Assembly (NCBI GenBank): GCA_001310555.1
Contig: BAXO01000099.1
Coordinates: 1 to 18,791, forward strand
Source: Bacillus sp. JCM 19058
GTDB lineage: Bacteria; Bacillota; Bacilli; Bacillales_H; Bacillaceae_D
Length of the DNA stretch: 18,791 nt
Direction of reading: 5' to 3'
A program made the translations under genes and the position numbers. Shown piece after piece: positions 1-7,746 of this stretch. The notes beneath the pieces were generated by a model, which saw nothing but the letters and a program-made list of their open reading frames with translations, searched no databases and had not been told where the DNA came from. The stretch's first letter is position 1; each line of letters begins with the position of its first letter.

Positions 1-295
1 GGATCCACCGGGAGAGCAGAAGGATTCGCCAGGAGAGCAGGAGGATTCGCCGGAAGAGAGGTGATCCGCCGGGAGAGCAGAAGGATTCGCCAGGAGAGCA
101 GAAGGATCCGACAGGAGAGCAGGAGAATTCGACGGAAGAGGGAAAAGATCCGCTGATAGGGGGAATTCCGTGGGGGGAGGAAGGAAAGGCGGCAGGTCCG
201 TGTGCCTGGGCTGGATGTTCCCGCCAACTGGAGTCGGAAACTAACGCTGGAGAGGCGAAGAAATTCGTCTGGAGAGGAGTGGAGCCGACAGGACA
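1..295. repeat. Degenerate 21-bp tandem repeat, purine-rich
   Basis: Consecutive units begin at 1, 22, 43, 63, 83, 104, 125 and 147. The core is GGATTCGCCAGGAGAGCAGAA, with one 20-bp and one 22-bp unit. The T/C after GGAT and the A/G/C before GGAGAG vary. After about 160 the pattern decays, but fragments such as AATTCGTCTGGAGAGGAG recur near 261-280. The array stops shortly before the mqnE terminator and probably continues left of the window. One plus-strand frame stays open from base 3 to a TGA at 309, and over 63-150 it would read as hydrophilic GEQKDSP-like heptads. There is no start signal, so a coding role is unsupported. There are no spacers, so this is not a CRISPR array. Confidence 0.8.
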
Positions 296-320
296 TACAA
301 GGTGTAGTTGAAATTCTATA

Positions 321-349
321 TAAAAAAGCACCCACAAGGGTGCCTTTGT
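321..349 (-). terminator. Rho-independent terminator of mqnE
   Basis: A perfect 6-bp stem GCACCC/GGGTGC (328-333 and 338-343) closes a 4-base loop. On the minus strand it is followed by six T (322-327). It lies about 80 bases past the mqnE stop. Confidence 0.75.
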
Positions 350-427
350 CGAACTATGCATGAGTGAGTAGATTTTACTTTTATTTGAAGTAGCGGTAGA
401 AGGTGATGATTTCTTTTTGTGATGACT

Positions 428-1520
428 TTAATAAGTTTTCACTACATTATAGAAAGTGTCCCGCTCAATCGGTATTTTGTTCGCACTTTTAATTAAATGG
501 ATTAGTTCATCCCGAGTGATTCCCGCCGAGGTAAGTGCTCCAACGGCGTGAGAGATTCGTTCTTCTATTAGAGTGCCGTGGATGTCACTGGAACCGAAAG
601 TGAGTGCCATTTGCGTTAATTGTACACCAATATTAATCCAGTATGCTTTTATATGATCAATATTGTCGAGCATTAAGCGGCTAACCGCCAATGTGCGCAT
701 ATCGTCAAAGGCTGACGTACGCCTTTTTAATCCGGCTTTCACGCTGCGCGGCTGCATGGCGAGTGGAATAAAGACCATGAAGCCATTTGTCCGATCCTGC
801 AGCTGTCTCACTCTGTCCATATGAATCAACCGTTCTTCGTTGGACTCGATCGAACCGTAAAGCATTGTAGCGTGAGTACGTAACCCGAGTCCGTGAGCAA
901 TCTCATGAGCCTCAAGCCATTGATCGGTTGACGCCTTTTCTGGGCTCATCTTTGCACGGTAGCGCTCTGTCAGGATTTCCGCTCCTCCGCCGGTTAACGC
1001 AGCGAGACCGGCGTCAATCAGCTCCTCTAGAACTTCCTTCATCGATAATCCTGAGAGGCGGGCGAAAAACTCAATTTCGGCACCCGTGTAGGCCTTGACC
1101 GTCACGTTCGGATAATGCTTTTTCAACGTCTTCACCGTGTTCACGTAATAGTCAAAAGGCACTTCATTATTATGTCCACCAACAATATGGAATTCACGAA
1201 TGTTATCATTCCAACGCTCTTCTACATACTTGAGGAGCTCTTCCTCATTCATCGTATAAGCGCCTTCTTGTCCAGGCTTTCGCTTAAAACCGCAAAAGCT
1301 GCAGTTCGCTTCACATACATTTGTTGGATTTATGTACATGTTTTGAATAAAGTACACGTTATCCCCATTCTTTTTTTTGATTGACTTGATTTGCTAATTG
1401 TCCGACGCCAAGCAAATCAGGCGTTTCAAATAAATACAGACCATCTTCAATCGTCAAACGTTCATTATTTTGAACCTTGTCTGCAATGGATTGAAGATTA
1501 GTATCAGTTAATATCGTCAT
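428..1520 (-). CDS. mqnE: Aminofutalosine synthase MqnE (radical SAM), one frameshift
   Basis: This radical-SAM enzyme joins the chorismate-derived enolpyruvyl benzoate to SAM to make aminofutalosine, in the futalosine route to menaquinone. What is seen: the CEANCSFC motif (CX3CX2C, the 4Fe-4S/SAM cluster), then HIVGG, a KAYTGAEI segment and LTGGGAEI, in the order typical of MqnE rather than MqnC. The start is the ATG at 1518-1520, with GGAGG at 1530-1534. An upstream in-frame ATG at 1580 has no ribosome binding site. The reading frame breaks at a run of eight T on the plus strand (1371-1378). Reading seven restores NGDNVYFIQNMYINPTN and gives about 363 residues, the usual family size. B. subtilis uses the classical men pathway instead, so this gene sets the organism apart. 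Confidence 0.88.
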
Positions 1521-1616
1521 ATGTTTCGTCCTCCAATCGTTTTCTTGAACCGATGAAATGTTACTTATTTGATTTAACACTAATTAATATTCAGTCACTC
1601 GAAATAGTTCATCACT

Positions 1617-1645
1617 ATTATACTATCAGAAGATCTTAGTGGAAA
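1617..1645 (-). promoter_or_regulatory. Putative sigma-A promoter of mqnE
   Basis: On the minus strand there is a perfect TATAAT (1617-1622), a 17-base spacer and a weak -35 TTTCCA (1640-1645). This would give a leader of roughly 90 bases before the mqnE start. Confidence 0.45.
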
Positions 1646-2016
1646 GAAAGAGTAATGAACTAAGGAAGCGGGAAGGGTATTAATAACAAATGAAAAAAGC
1701 TTTGTTAGATGAATTTTAAATTGCCTTTTTTATTTTGGTTAAGTAAAATGTAAGTAATATACATTTTATCGGAATCTTCATCGAAAAAGAGTAGTTTTTA
1801 TTGGTTTTGTGAGCCTTTTTGTTTCGGGTGAAGAGGCTGGTTTGCCTCGCAAGGATCAACAGCAATCTCGGTGATTGAGATTGGACAGGCCGTTTCACGG
1901 AGGACTGTGATTGAAGAAGCAGGCAATCGATGTAATACTTTGACATTAAAGCGAAAACTTTCCTACTATACTCTCAATTTTCTCTATAGAACATGACGCC
2001 CCTCGCTTTTTTGTAA
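1646..2016. other. Intergenic stretch, no recognised gene
   Basis: No gene here could be assigned to a family. A plus-strand frame without stops runs from about 1832 to a TGA at 1994-1996 (GTG at 1871 reads VIEIGQAVSRRTV), but it has no ribosome binding site. The overlapping minus-strand open frame (1716-1946) has unnatural composition. It may be decayed coding sequence. Confidence 0.5.
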
Positions 2017-2184
2017 ATGACCATACACAATGGATCAATTGATCCTATTCTATTGGAGCTGCAAAATCAGTTCCTTGAAGAAAGTTCAAAACGTTTTGGA
2101 AAAACAAAACATGCAAAGAGCAATAGCCTTTTTGTTGAACTTTTAAACATCTTCTACTTTTGCTTGATGAAAAAGGGGCGATAG
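2017..2184 (+). CDS. Possible 55-residue hypothetical protein
   Basis: An ATG at 2017 opens 55 codons and stops at 2182-2184, two bases before the Spo0E-like gene. The first half is plausible protein (SIDPILLELQNQFLEESS). The second half is Phe/Leu-rich and looks less natural, which could mean a base error inside it. No ribosome binding site precedes the ATG, and a perfect palindrome (2032-2045) overlaps its first codons. I do not recognise the family. The close spacing to the next gene is the main support. Confidence 0.25.
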   Translation: MTIHNGSIDPILLELQNQFLEESSKRFGKTKHAKSNSLFVELLNIFYFCLMKKGR

Positions 2185-2186
2185 AG

Positions 2187-2361
2187 ATGCAGAGTATTTC
2201 TAGCCAAAAAAACATATTTGGAAAAAATGGAAATATTAAGAGTGAAGATGGAGAAAGCATCAAAACAACACGGGATTACACATCCGCTTGTCTTGAAATA
2301 TAGCCAGGAGCTCGATCAAATCCACAATCTTATTATAGCACTAGAAATTAGTCAAAAATAA
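2187..2361 (+). CDS. Spo0E-like aspartyl-phosphate phosphatase (small, probable frameshift)
   Basis: Spo0E-family proteins are 45-85 residue two-helix phosphatases that remove the phosphate from Spo0A and so hold back sporulation. The C-terminal part, readable without any correction from ATG 2227 or TTG 2218 to the TAA at 2359-2361, contains VLKYSQELDQIHNLI, the family signature (SQELD). Helix 1 is the preceding LEKMEILRVKMEKASK. The best ribosome binding site (AAGGGG at 2174-2178) points to ATG 2187. From there the frame reaches the SQELD part only if the run of seven A at 2206-2212 is read as six, giving 57 residues. Without the correction, TTG 2218 would give 47 residues but lacks a good ribosome binding site. 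It is convergent with the minus-strand genes and upstream of the Fe-S carrier gene. Confidence 0.7.
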
Positions 2362-2385
2362 ACAAGCCTTATAAAAACAGGTTCC

Positions 2386-2414
2386 TTGAGAAGGATTCTC
2401 GAACGGTGTATACT
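2386..2414 (+). promoter_or_regulatory. Sigma-A promoter of the IscA-type gene
   Basis: TTGAGA (2386-2391), a 17-base spacer and TATACT (2409-2414). A small inverted repeat, GAGAAGGATTCTC, lies across the -35 and spacer. It could be an operator or coincidence. Confidence 0.6.
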
Positions 2415-2443
2415 TGAAGTAACCTTGAATAGGAGGGGAATAT

Positions 2444-2797
2444 ATGATCACGTTAACAGATGCGGCAGTTAGCCAAGTTAAAGATATGATGAAGGCAGAA
2501 GGGGAAGAAAACCTGATGCTGCGTATTGGTGTTAAGGGCGGGGGCTGTAGCGGCCTTTCATATGGAATGGGGTTTGACACGAATCACAACGAAGAGGATA
2601 CAAAGCTCGATATTAATGGTTTGGCGGTACTGATCGATAAGGAAAGTACCCCGATTGTAAAAGGAATTGTGATTGATTATAAACAAAACATGATGGGCGG
2701 AGGCTTTACGATCGACAATCCGAACGCCATTGCATCGTGCGGTTGCGGCTCTTCCTTCCGAACAGCAGTAAATGCTGGTACACCTGAAGAGTGCTGA
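2444..2797 (+). CDS. yutM: IscA/SufA-type iron-sulfur carrier (YutM-like)
   Basis: This A-type carrier holds an Fe-S cluster (or iron) and passes it to apo-proteins in the cytosol. The sequence is 117 residues, the normal length. It has the three invariant cysteines, Cys35 in GGGCSGLSY and Cys99/Cys101 in the SCGCGSSF tail, that bind the cluster. The start ATG has a strong AGGAGGGG site just upstream. The gene is intact and monocistronic between its own promoter and a strong terminator. In B. subtilis the orthologue yutM lies in the same wider neighbourhood as yumC/yumB. It faces the ferredoxin-NADP reductase gene tail to tail. Confidence 0.92.
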   Translation: MITLTDAAVSQVKDMMKAEGEENLMLRIGVKGGGCSGLSYGMGFDTNHNEEDTKLDINGLAVLIDKESTPIVKGIVIDYKQNMMGGGFTIDNPNAIASCGCGSSFRTAVNAGTPEEC

Positions 2798-2805
2798 ACA
2801 AACGA

Positions 2806-2838
2806 AAAACCAAGCATCGCGAAAATGCTTGGTTTTTT
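2806..2838. terminator. Bidirectional terminator between yutM and yumC
   Basis: A perfect 10-bp stem AACCAAGCAT/ATGCTTGGTT (2808-2817, 2825-2834) with a 7-base loop. T runs follow on both strands (2833-2838 on plus; the A run at 2805-2809 on minus), so it serves both convergent genes. Confidence 0.88.
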
Positions 2839-2914
2839 GCTTTTATAATCAATGGCTAGAGCCAAAGTGAAAGAGTAATAAAACAATATTTCAGCCGGCT
2901 TTATTGAGCATTGT

Positions 2915-3907
2915 TTAAAACAGGCTAGTGCTGTGACCTGGAAATACTCTTGCTTTTGGATCAATATAGACTTTAGCGTTATTGACAGCTGTCGGTGCTT
3001 CCCCAAACCCTGTGGCAATAAGCTTAACTTTGCCGTCGTACGTGCAAATGTCTCCCGCAGCATAAATACCTTTAATGTTTGTTTCCATCTTCGTATTAAC
3101 GACAATCGAGTTTTTCTGAATATCTAGTCCCCATTCTTTAATCGGGCCAAGAGATGAGACGAACCCATAATTAACAATTAGCGCATCAATATCGAACGTT
3201 TTTGTCGCTTCGCCCTTCACTTCCAGTATTTCAACCTGATGAATTCGCTCGCTATCCCCGTGAATATCCTTCATTTCGAATGGAGTCCAAATATTTACGC
3301 TGGATTTGTGCAGTAGCTCAACACTATGTTCGTGCGCACGAAATTTGTCGCGGCGATGAACAAGCGTTACTTCCTTCGCTATTGGCTCAAGCATCAAAGA
3401 CCAGTCGACTGCAGAATCTCCACCACCACAAACGAGGACACGTTGATCAGTGAACTGACTCAAATCCTGGATGAAATAATGAAGGTTTTTCCCTTCATAG
3501 AGTGAAGCTGATTCGATGCCGAGACGGCGGGGTTGGAAAGCGCCGGCTCCTGCGGTTATGACAATTGCTTTTGTATAATGAGCTTCCTTATCCGTTTCAA
3601 TCAAGAAGCTTTCGTCTTCAAGCTTCGTTAAAGTCGTAACGGCTTGTTCAAGGGCAATCGTTGGATTGAATTGCTGAGCTTGAACTGTTAGACTGTCAAC
3701 TAGTTCCTGTGCTTTCACTTTTGGAAATCCAGCGACATCGTAAATATATTTTTCCGGGTATAAGGCCGATAATTGTCCCCCGAGCTGTGGCATGCTTTCG
3801 ATAATCTTGACCTTCATTTGCCTCATACCTGCGTAAAATGCAGCGAATAATCCTGTAGGTCCGCCACCTATAATTGTAATATCGTATACGTCATTCTGAT
3901 CTGGCAT
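2915..3907 (-). CDS. yumC: Ferredoxin--NADP reductase, thioredoxin-reductase-like type
   Basis: This homodimeric FAD enzyme moves electrons between NADPH and ferredoxin or flavodoxin in the cytosol. What is seen: the N-terminal FAD-binding GGGPTG, the [22 protein letters not shown] block, a second dinucleotide site CGGGDSA followed by [10 protein letters not shown], and the C-terminal [25 protein letters not shown] flavin segment. There is no CxxC redox pair, which separates it from thioredoxin reductase. Length from the chosen ATG (3905-3907) is 330 residues. AGGAGG lies at 3921-3926, 13 bases away, which is rather far. An in-frame ATG at 3934 would add nine residues but lacks a site of its own. 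The gene is intact. YumC is essential in B. subtilis, from family knowledge. Confidence 0.92.
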   Translation of the reverse strand: MPDQNDVYDITIIGGGPTGLFAAFYAGMRQMKVKIIESMPQLGGQLSALYPEKYIYDVAGFPKVKAQELVDSLTVQAQQFNPTIALEQAVTTLTKLEDESFLIETDKEAHYTKAIVITAGAGAFQPRRLGIESASLYEGKNLHYFIQDLSQFTDQRVLVCGGGDSAVDWSLMLEPIAKEVTLVHRRDKFRAHEHSVELLHKSSVNIWTPFEMKDIHGDSERIHQVEILEVKGEATKTFDIDALIVNYGFVSSLGPIKEWGLDIQKNSIVVNTKMETNIKGIYAAGDICTYDGKVKLIATGFGEAPTAVNNAKVYIDPKARVFPGHSTSLF

Positions 3908-3945
3908 TTCTAAACTTGCACCTCCTGAAAACATTCAACATACTC

Positions 3946-3975
3946 ATTATATGCATAACTTCAGTCAAAATGAAA
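3946..3975 (-). promoter_or_regulatory. Putative promoter of yumC
   Basis: On the minus strand there is TATAAT (3946-3951) and, 18 bases upstream, a weak TTTCAT (3970-3975). The -10 is perfect and the -35 poor. Confidence 0.4.
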
Positions 3976-4263
3976 GAATTCTATACTAGCTAATCGAGGT
4001 AATTCTACGAAAGGCATAGGAAGTGTTTCAAGCTAGAGGAAAGTTATGCTAATTTTATTAGTGTGTCACTTTAAGCGACATTAAACTCAAGCGGTTGCAA
4101 GCTACGATTTGAACTTGCATTCCAGGTAACGAATTCGAATATTTTCCTGGAACATTAGGAAATTTTAGCCACTAGTGCATGGCTCCAGTCAGCTTTGTCT
4201 GTTGTACGTAAGTATCGGTTTCGAAAACCCTTACAATCTTTTTAAAAACTTTTAAAAAAGGTA
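3976..4263. other. Intergenic region between divergent yumC and yumB
   Basis: No gene or family is recognised. Two inverted repeats are visible: TGCAAG/CTTGCA (4096-4119) and TTCCAGG/CCTGGAA (4120-4152, 19-base spacer). Neither has a T tract, so they are not terminators. Confidence 0.5.
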
Positions 4264-4292
4264 TTGAAAAATAACGGAAAAAGCCATATTAT
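4264..4292 (+). promoter_or_regulatory. Sigma-A promoter of yumB
   Basis: TTGAAA (4264-4269), exactly 17 bases, TATTAT (4287-4292). The predicted start near 4299 leaves a leader of about 115 bases containing the Rex-like sites. Confidence 0.7.
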
Positions 4293-4353
4293 TAAAGGTG
4301 TATTTTGTGACTAATTATTTACATTTTTAAAAAGCGGTAGTGTCTATCTTCTT

Positions 4354-4371
4354 TCGTGAAAATAATCACAA
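4354..4371 (+). promoter_or_regulatory. Rex-type operator upstream of yumB
   Basis: TCGTGAAAATAATCACAA matches the known Rex box TTGTGA-N6-TCACAA in all but one base of the two arms. A further half site TTGTGA lies at 4305-4310, just after the predicted transcription start, followed by a poor TTTACA half. Rex is the NADH/NAD+-sensing repressor that controls ndh in B. subtilis. The position downstream of the promoter fits roadblock repression. Confidence 0.65.
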
Positions 4372-4413
4372 AGGAACAGTAAGTAAATTTAAAAAAAATT
4401 GGAAGTGATCACT

Positions 4414-5614
4414 TTGAACAAGCCGAACATTGTCATTCTAGGAGCAGGTTATGCCGGGATGATTACCGCGTCCCGTTTAACAAAAATATTAAGCCATAAT
4501 GATGCTAATATTACGTTGGTCAACAAGCATGAGTATCATTATCAAACGACTTGGCTACACGAACCTGCGGCTGGGACACTGGCTCCTGACAAGACAAGGA
4601 TGCTAATTAAAAATGTCCTCGATCTGAACAGAATTAAATTCATTAAGGACGAAGTAGTAGAAATTAAGCGGGAAGAGAAAAAAGTAGTGCTTGGAAATAG
4701 TGAAGTTAGCTACGATTATTTAGTCATTGGTCTAGGTTCAGAGTCGGAAACGTTTGGTATACCTGGTGTTCACGAATATGCATTTAGTAAATGGACCGTC
4801 AACGGTGCCAGAGAAGTTAAAGACCATATCGAATATTGTTTTTCTAAATACAAGAGTACGAATGAACAAAAGGATGAATATTTAACATTTGTTGTTGCCG
4901 GGGCAGGTTTTACAGGAATCGAGTTTATCGGTGAGCTGTCAGAACGCGTTCCGGAGCTCTGTAGTCAATACGATATTTCTAAAGAAAAAGTAAAGCTTTA
5001 TGTTATTGAGGCAGCACCTACCGCTCTTCCTGGCTTTGATCCGGAACTGGTCGAGTATGCTATGAATTTACTTGAAGGTCGCGGAGTCGAGTTCAAAATT
5101 AATTGCCCGATTAAGGAAGTCACACCAGACGGCGTCTTATTGGGAGACGGTGAGGAGATTAAATCTGAAACCGTAGTCTGGGCGACGGGAGTTCGCGGGA
5201 ATGCTGTGATCGAAAAGTCCGGCTTTGAGGCTATGCGCGCAAGGGTGAAGGTAGAGCCTGATTTACGTGCACCCGGGCATGAGGATATATTTATCATTGG
5301 TGATTGTGCTCTACTCATTAATGAAGAAATCAACCGTCCTTACCCACCTACAGCCCAAATTGCTATGCAAATGGCTGAAACGTGTGCCAATAACATTAAA
5401 TCACTGATGACAAATGAGTCATTAAAAACCTTTAAGCCTGATATTAAAGGTACGGTTGCTTCGTTGGGCGGAAAAGAGGCGATTGGTGTTGTCGGCTCCA
5501 AGAAGCTGTACGGAGGAGCGGCAAGCTTTATGAAAAAAAATGATCGATAATCGCTATTTATTCCTTCTCGGTGGACCAGCATTAGTACTGAAAAAAGGGA
5601 AAAATCCATTTTAA
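4414..5614 (+). CDS. yumB: Type II NADH dehydrogenase-like protein YumB, one frameshift
   Basis: This single-subunit, membrane-associated flavoprotein of the NDH-2 family passes electrons from NADH to menaquinone without pumping protons. The sequence shows the FAD motif VILGAGYAG at the N-terminus, the HYQTTWLHEPAAGTL segment, a second nucleotide site VVAGAGFTGIE, and the FIIGDCA...RPYPPTAQIAMQ block. It is closer to B. subtilis YumB than to Ndh/YjlD. The start is taken as TTG at 4414-4416, because GGAAGTGAT (4401-4409) sits at ideal distance. A TTG at 4399 is in frame but lies before the site. A run of eight A (5533-5540) breaks the frame. Read as seven, the protein continues IDNRYLFLLGGPALVLKKG and ends at 5614, about 399 residues, like the family. 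Confidence 0.9.
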
Positions 5615-5620
5615 TAAAAA

Positions 5621-5650
5621 ACGAGCACAGCTGTCCCTGTGCTCGTTTTT
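5621..5650 (+). terminator. Terminator of yumB
   Basis: Perfect 10-bp stem ACGAGCACAG/CTGTGCTCGT (5621-5630, 5637-5646), 6-base loop, then a run of T. It starts seven bases after the corrected yumB stop, which supports that stop. Confidence 0.88.
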
Positions 5651-5736
5651 GGGGATTCGTCAAAAAGATGTCACCCCTCACAGTTGATTGCTCGCTTTAA
5701 ATTAAGTAAACTGACTATGACACGGGGGTGCAGCAG

Positions 5737-6055
5737 GTGAATTTACCACAATTAATCATATCGATGCTTTTGTTTCTTGTACTTTTCTTTGGGATTGGTT
5801 TTTTTGTTGAATATGATTTTGCGTTCGACATGGGTGATGGCTTTTTTCTATCCAATAATTATTATTCTGATAATTGACGATGTTTCCTTTTTGGAGTATT
5901 TTACATCTCCGTCAGCTTCTTTTGCCGCTCTAGGAAGTCAATTTATGGCGTTGAAAATTGTAGACATTCTCATCCTTTCCAGTGGCTTTGTAGGCGCAAT
6001 TATTTCTGGAATCGTCATTAAAATGCTTCGTGTTCGCGGCTATCAAATGTTTTAA
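5737..6055 (+). CDS. yuiB: Membrane protein YuiB, one frameshift
   Basis: A small integral membrane protein of unknown function, conserved next to yumB and yuiC in Bacillus. From GTG 5737-5739 (GGGGGTG at 5724-5730 is the ribosome binding site) it begins MNLPQLIISMLLFLVLFFGIGF, the first membrane segment. The frame breaks at seven T (5799-5805). Reading six gives GFLLNMILRSTWVMAFFYP and continues to the stop at 6053-6055, about 105 residues. Two more hydrophobic segments follow (around MAFFYPIIIILII and ILILSSGFVGAIISGIV). The C-terminus RVRGYQMF is family-like. The first 20 codons are lost if only the downstream open frame is annotated. Confidence 0.82.
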
Positions 6056-6079
6056 GTATTAGAAACTAACAATAAAGCA

Positions 6080-6116
6080 AACGTTATTTCTTGATATCAA
6101 GAAATAGCGTTTTTTG
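6080..6116 (+). terminator. Terminator of yuiB
   Basis: 14-bp stem (6080-6093 with 6098-6111) with one T-G wobble, a 4-base ATAT loop, then T through 6115. Placed 24 bases after the yuiB stop. Confidence 0.88.
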
Positions 6117-6241
6117 TTAGGGAAAAAAAGCTAGATAACCACGGAATTTATCATTAATTGTCAATATTCATATTTTTCCTTGAATTTGTGAATACAATCT
6201 CCCCTTTTTGGAGATGAATACAAATGAGAGGAGTGAGAATC

Positions 6242-6942
6242 ATGGAAACGCTAAGAATGATTGGCCGAAGGGCTTTAATGTTCCTATTAGTATGTACAGC
6301 GTTTTTCACGACATTCTATACATTTTCTGGAGTAAGCGCAGCGGAGATTCGACAATGGATGAGCGAACAAATCGGCGTTCACAATGAGGAGCGTTTGTTC
6401 CCAGTTGGAGATAACCAATTTAAGCAAACGTCGATTCAGCAAAAGAGCTGCCGTCTCTTGCTAGCAAAGAAAAATCAAAATCGCTTGAAGTGATGGAGTC
6501 TAAGCCGGTCTCATTAGAGGAAGCGGTTGATTGGTCTCGCTATTCAGCGCAGACTGTTGTAGCGACAGGCTATACAGCAGGTATCGAATCAACAGGCAAG
6601 GATAGTAGTCACCCAAGCTATGGCATCACCTTTTCAGGAGTAGAGGTTAGAAGAGATTTGTATTCGACGATAGCGGCTGATCCGGACGTATACCCAATTG
6701 GAACAATTCTGTTCGTTCCAGATTACGGTTATGGGGTAGTCGCGGATACAGGTTCAGCAATTAAAGGAAACAAAATTGACTTGTATTTTCAAACGGTAAG
6801 TGATGTTTACGAGCAGTGGGGTAAACGGGAAGTCGAGGTTTATTTAATTAAAAAAGGAAATGGAACGCTTTCTGATGAAGAATTAATCGCATTAAATGAA
6901 GATGAAGCTGTTCAAGTATTTCGTGATCAGATTGCAAAATAA
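6242..6942 (+). CDS. yuiC: YuiC, 3D-domain protein (cell-wall lytic type), one frameshift
   Basis: YuiC-like proteins carry the MltA-related '3D' double-psi barrel and act on peptidoglycan outside the cell. In B. subtilis the family is linked to stationary-phase survival. The start is ATG 6242-6244, with GAGGAG eight bases before. Residues from about 8 to 30 ([25 protein letters not shown]) form a signal peptide. The 3D domain lies in the second half: VVATGYTAG near its start, then [33 protein letters not shown] with the conserved aspartates. The frame is broken near 6419-6424. Adding one base (TTTAA to TTTAAA) joins QFK to [22 protein letters not shown] and yields about 233 residues. The linker is poorly conserved, so the exact joint is uncertain. 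Confidence 0.87.
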
Positions 6943-6949
6943 TAACTTT

Positions 6950-6976
6950 CAGCACGCGTTGCCGTGCTGTTTTTTT
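6950..6976 (+). terminator. Terminator of yuiC
   Basis: Perfect 7-bp stem CAGCACG/CGTGCTG (6950-6956, 6963-6969), 6-base loop, then seven T. Confidence 0.85.
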
Positions 6977-6980
6977 ATTT

Positions 6981-7011
6981 GCCAGAACCGCAACATTTCA
7001 TCTGGTTCTGG
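6981..7011. other. Stem-loop between convergent yuiC and yuiD
   Basis: Perfect 9-bp inverted repeat GCCAGAACC/GGTTCTGGC with a 13-base loop, 18 bases past the yuiD stop. Neither strand has a clean T tract after it: the plus strand has TTATGT, the minus strand AAATAAA. It may protect mRNA ends or help end yuiD transcription. Confidence 0.5.
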
Positions 7012-7028
7012 CTTATGTACGTCAGCCA

Positions 7029-7506
7029 CTATTGAAAGATGGCATTGAGTATTAGCGTCAAAATAATGCCGAGCAACCCTCCGAAAAACACCTCTATTGG
7101 CTGGTGCCCAAGCAATTCTTTTAATTCTTTCCGCTTCTCGACACCTTCTTTCTTCGGCCAGGAGCGAACTTCATCTACGAGCTTGTTAAAGTCGGTCATC
7201 AACTGGTTCAGGACGGTCGCATGGTAGCCCGCGTGTCTTCTTACCCCAGTAGCATCAAACATAACGATAATTCCAAAAATAGCTGCAATAGCAAAATAGC
7301 TGGAGCCAAGGCCAAACTCTAGGGCAATTGCTGTGGATAGGGCAGTTACAGCAGCTGAATGCGAGCTGGGCATTCCCCCTGTACTCGTAAAAAGCGTCCA
7401 GTCAAGCTTACGAGTAGCAAAAAAAGCGAGCGGAATTTTAATAAACTGGGCAAAGACAATTGAAAAAAAGAGCTGCGAGAAGGGGGAAATTATGCAATAG
7501 TTCCAT
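7029..7506 (-). CDS. yuiD: YuiD, divergent PAP2-related membrane protein, one frameshift
   Basis: YuiD belongs to the DUF212 family, distantly related to acid phosphatase/vanadium haloperoxidase enzymes. The substrate is unknown. Motifs seen: STGGMPSSHSAAVTAL, FDATGVRRHAG and the C-terminal KELLGHQPIEVFFGGLLGI, all family hallmarks. Several hydrophobic segments place it in the membrane. The start is ATG 7504-7506 (MELLHNFPLLA), with an AAAGGA site 13 bases upstream. The start usually seen at MPSSH (7373) would be internal. The frame breaks at a run of seven A on plus (7463-7469). Restoring it needs one more or two fewer bases, giving about 158 residues, as in B. subtilis. It is divergent from pepA and convergent with yuiC. 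Confidence 0.85.
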
Positions 7507-7663
7507 GTTCAAATATACGTCCTTTCTAATACTGGAATGCCCATCGGAATACAAATAAACAAGTCATTGATTTATTTACTCAAAATGTAAAAAGGATAGT
7601 GTTTATTATAACACAAGAATCTGGCAGTATCTTATATTCGTTCTAAGAAAAAAAATTTCGTAG

Positions 7664-7692
7664 TTCGAAATGAACTGAAAACAATGTATAAT
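7664..7692 (+). promoter_or_regulatory. Putative promoter of pepA
   Basis: TTCGAA (7664-7669), a 17-base spacer and a perfect TATAAT (7687-7692), about 55 bases before the pepA start. Confidence 0.55.
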
Positions 7693-7746
7693 AGGGGATT
7701 GAAGGTATAAAATGTATCAGTCTTTTAAAAAAAGGGGGAATTCGTT

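Noticed and set aside
1..160. CRISPR array
   Set aside because: Units are contiguous and degenerate with no unique spacers.
1716..1946. Minus-strand 76-codon frame
   Set aside because: No ribosome site, no family resemblance, Ser/Lys/Ile-rich composition from AT-rich spacer.
2045..2263. Minus-strand 72-codon frame
   Set aside because: Overlaps the Spo0E-like gene on the other strand and lacks a start signal.
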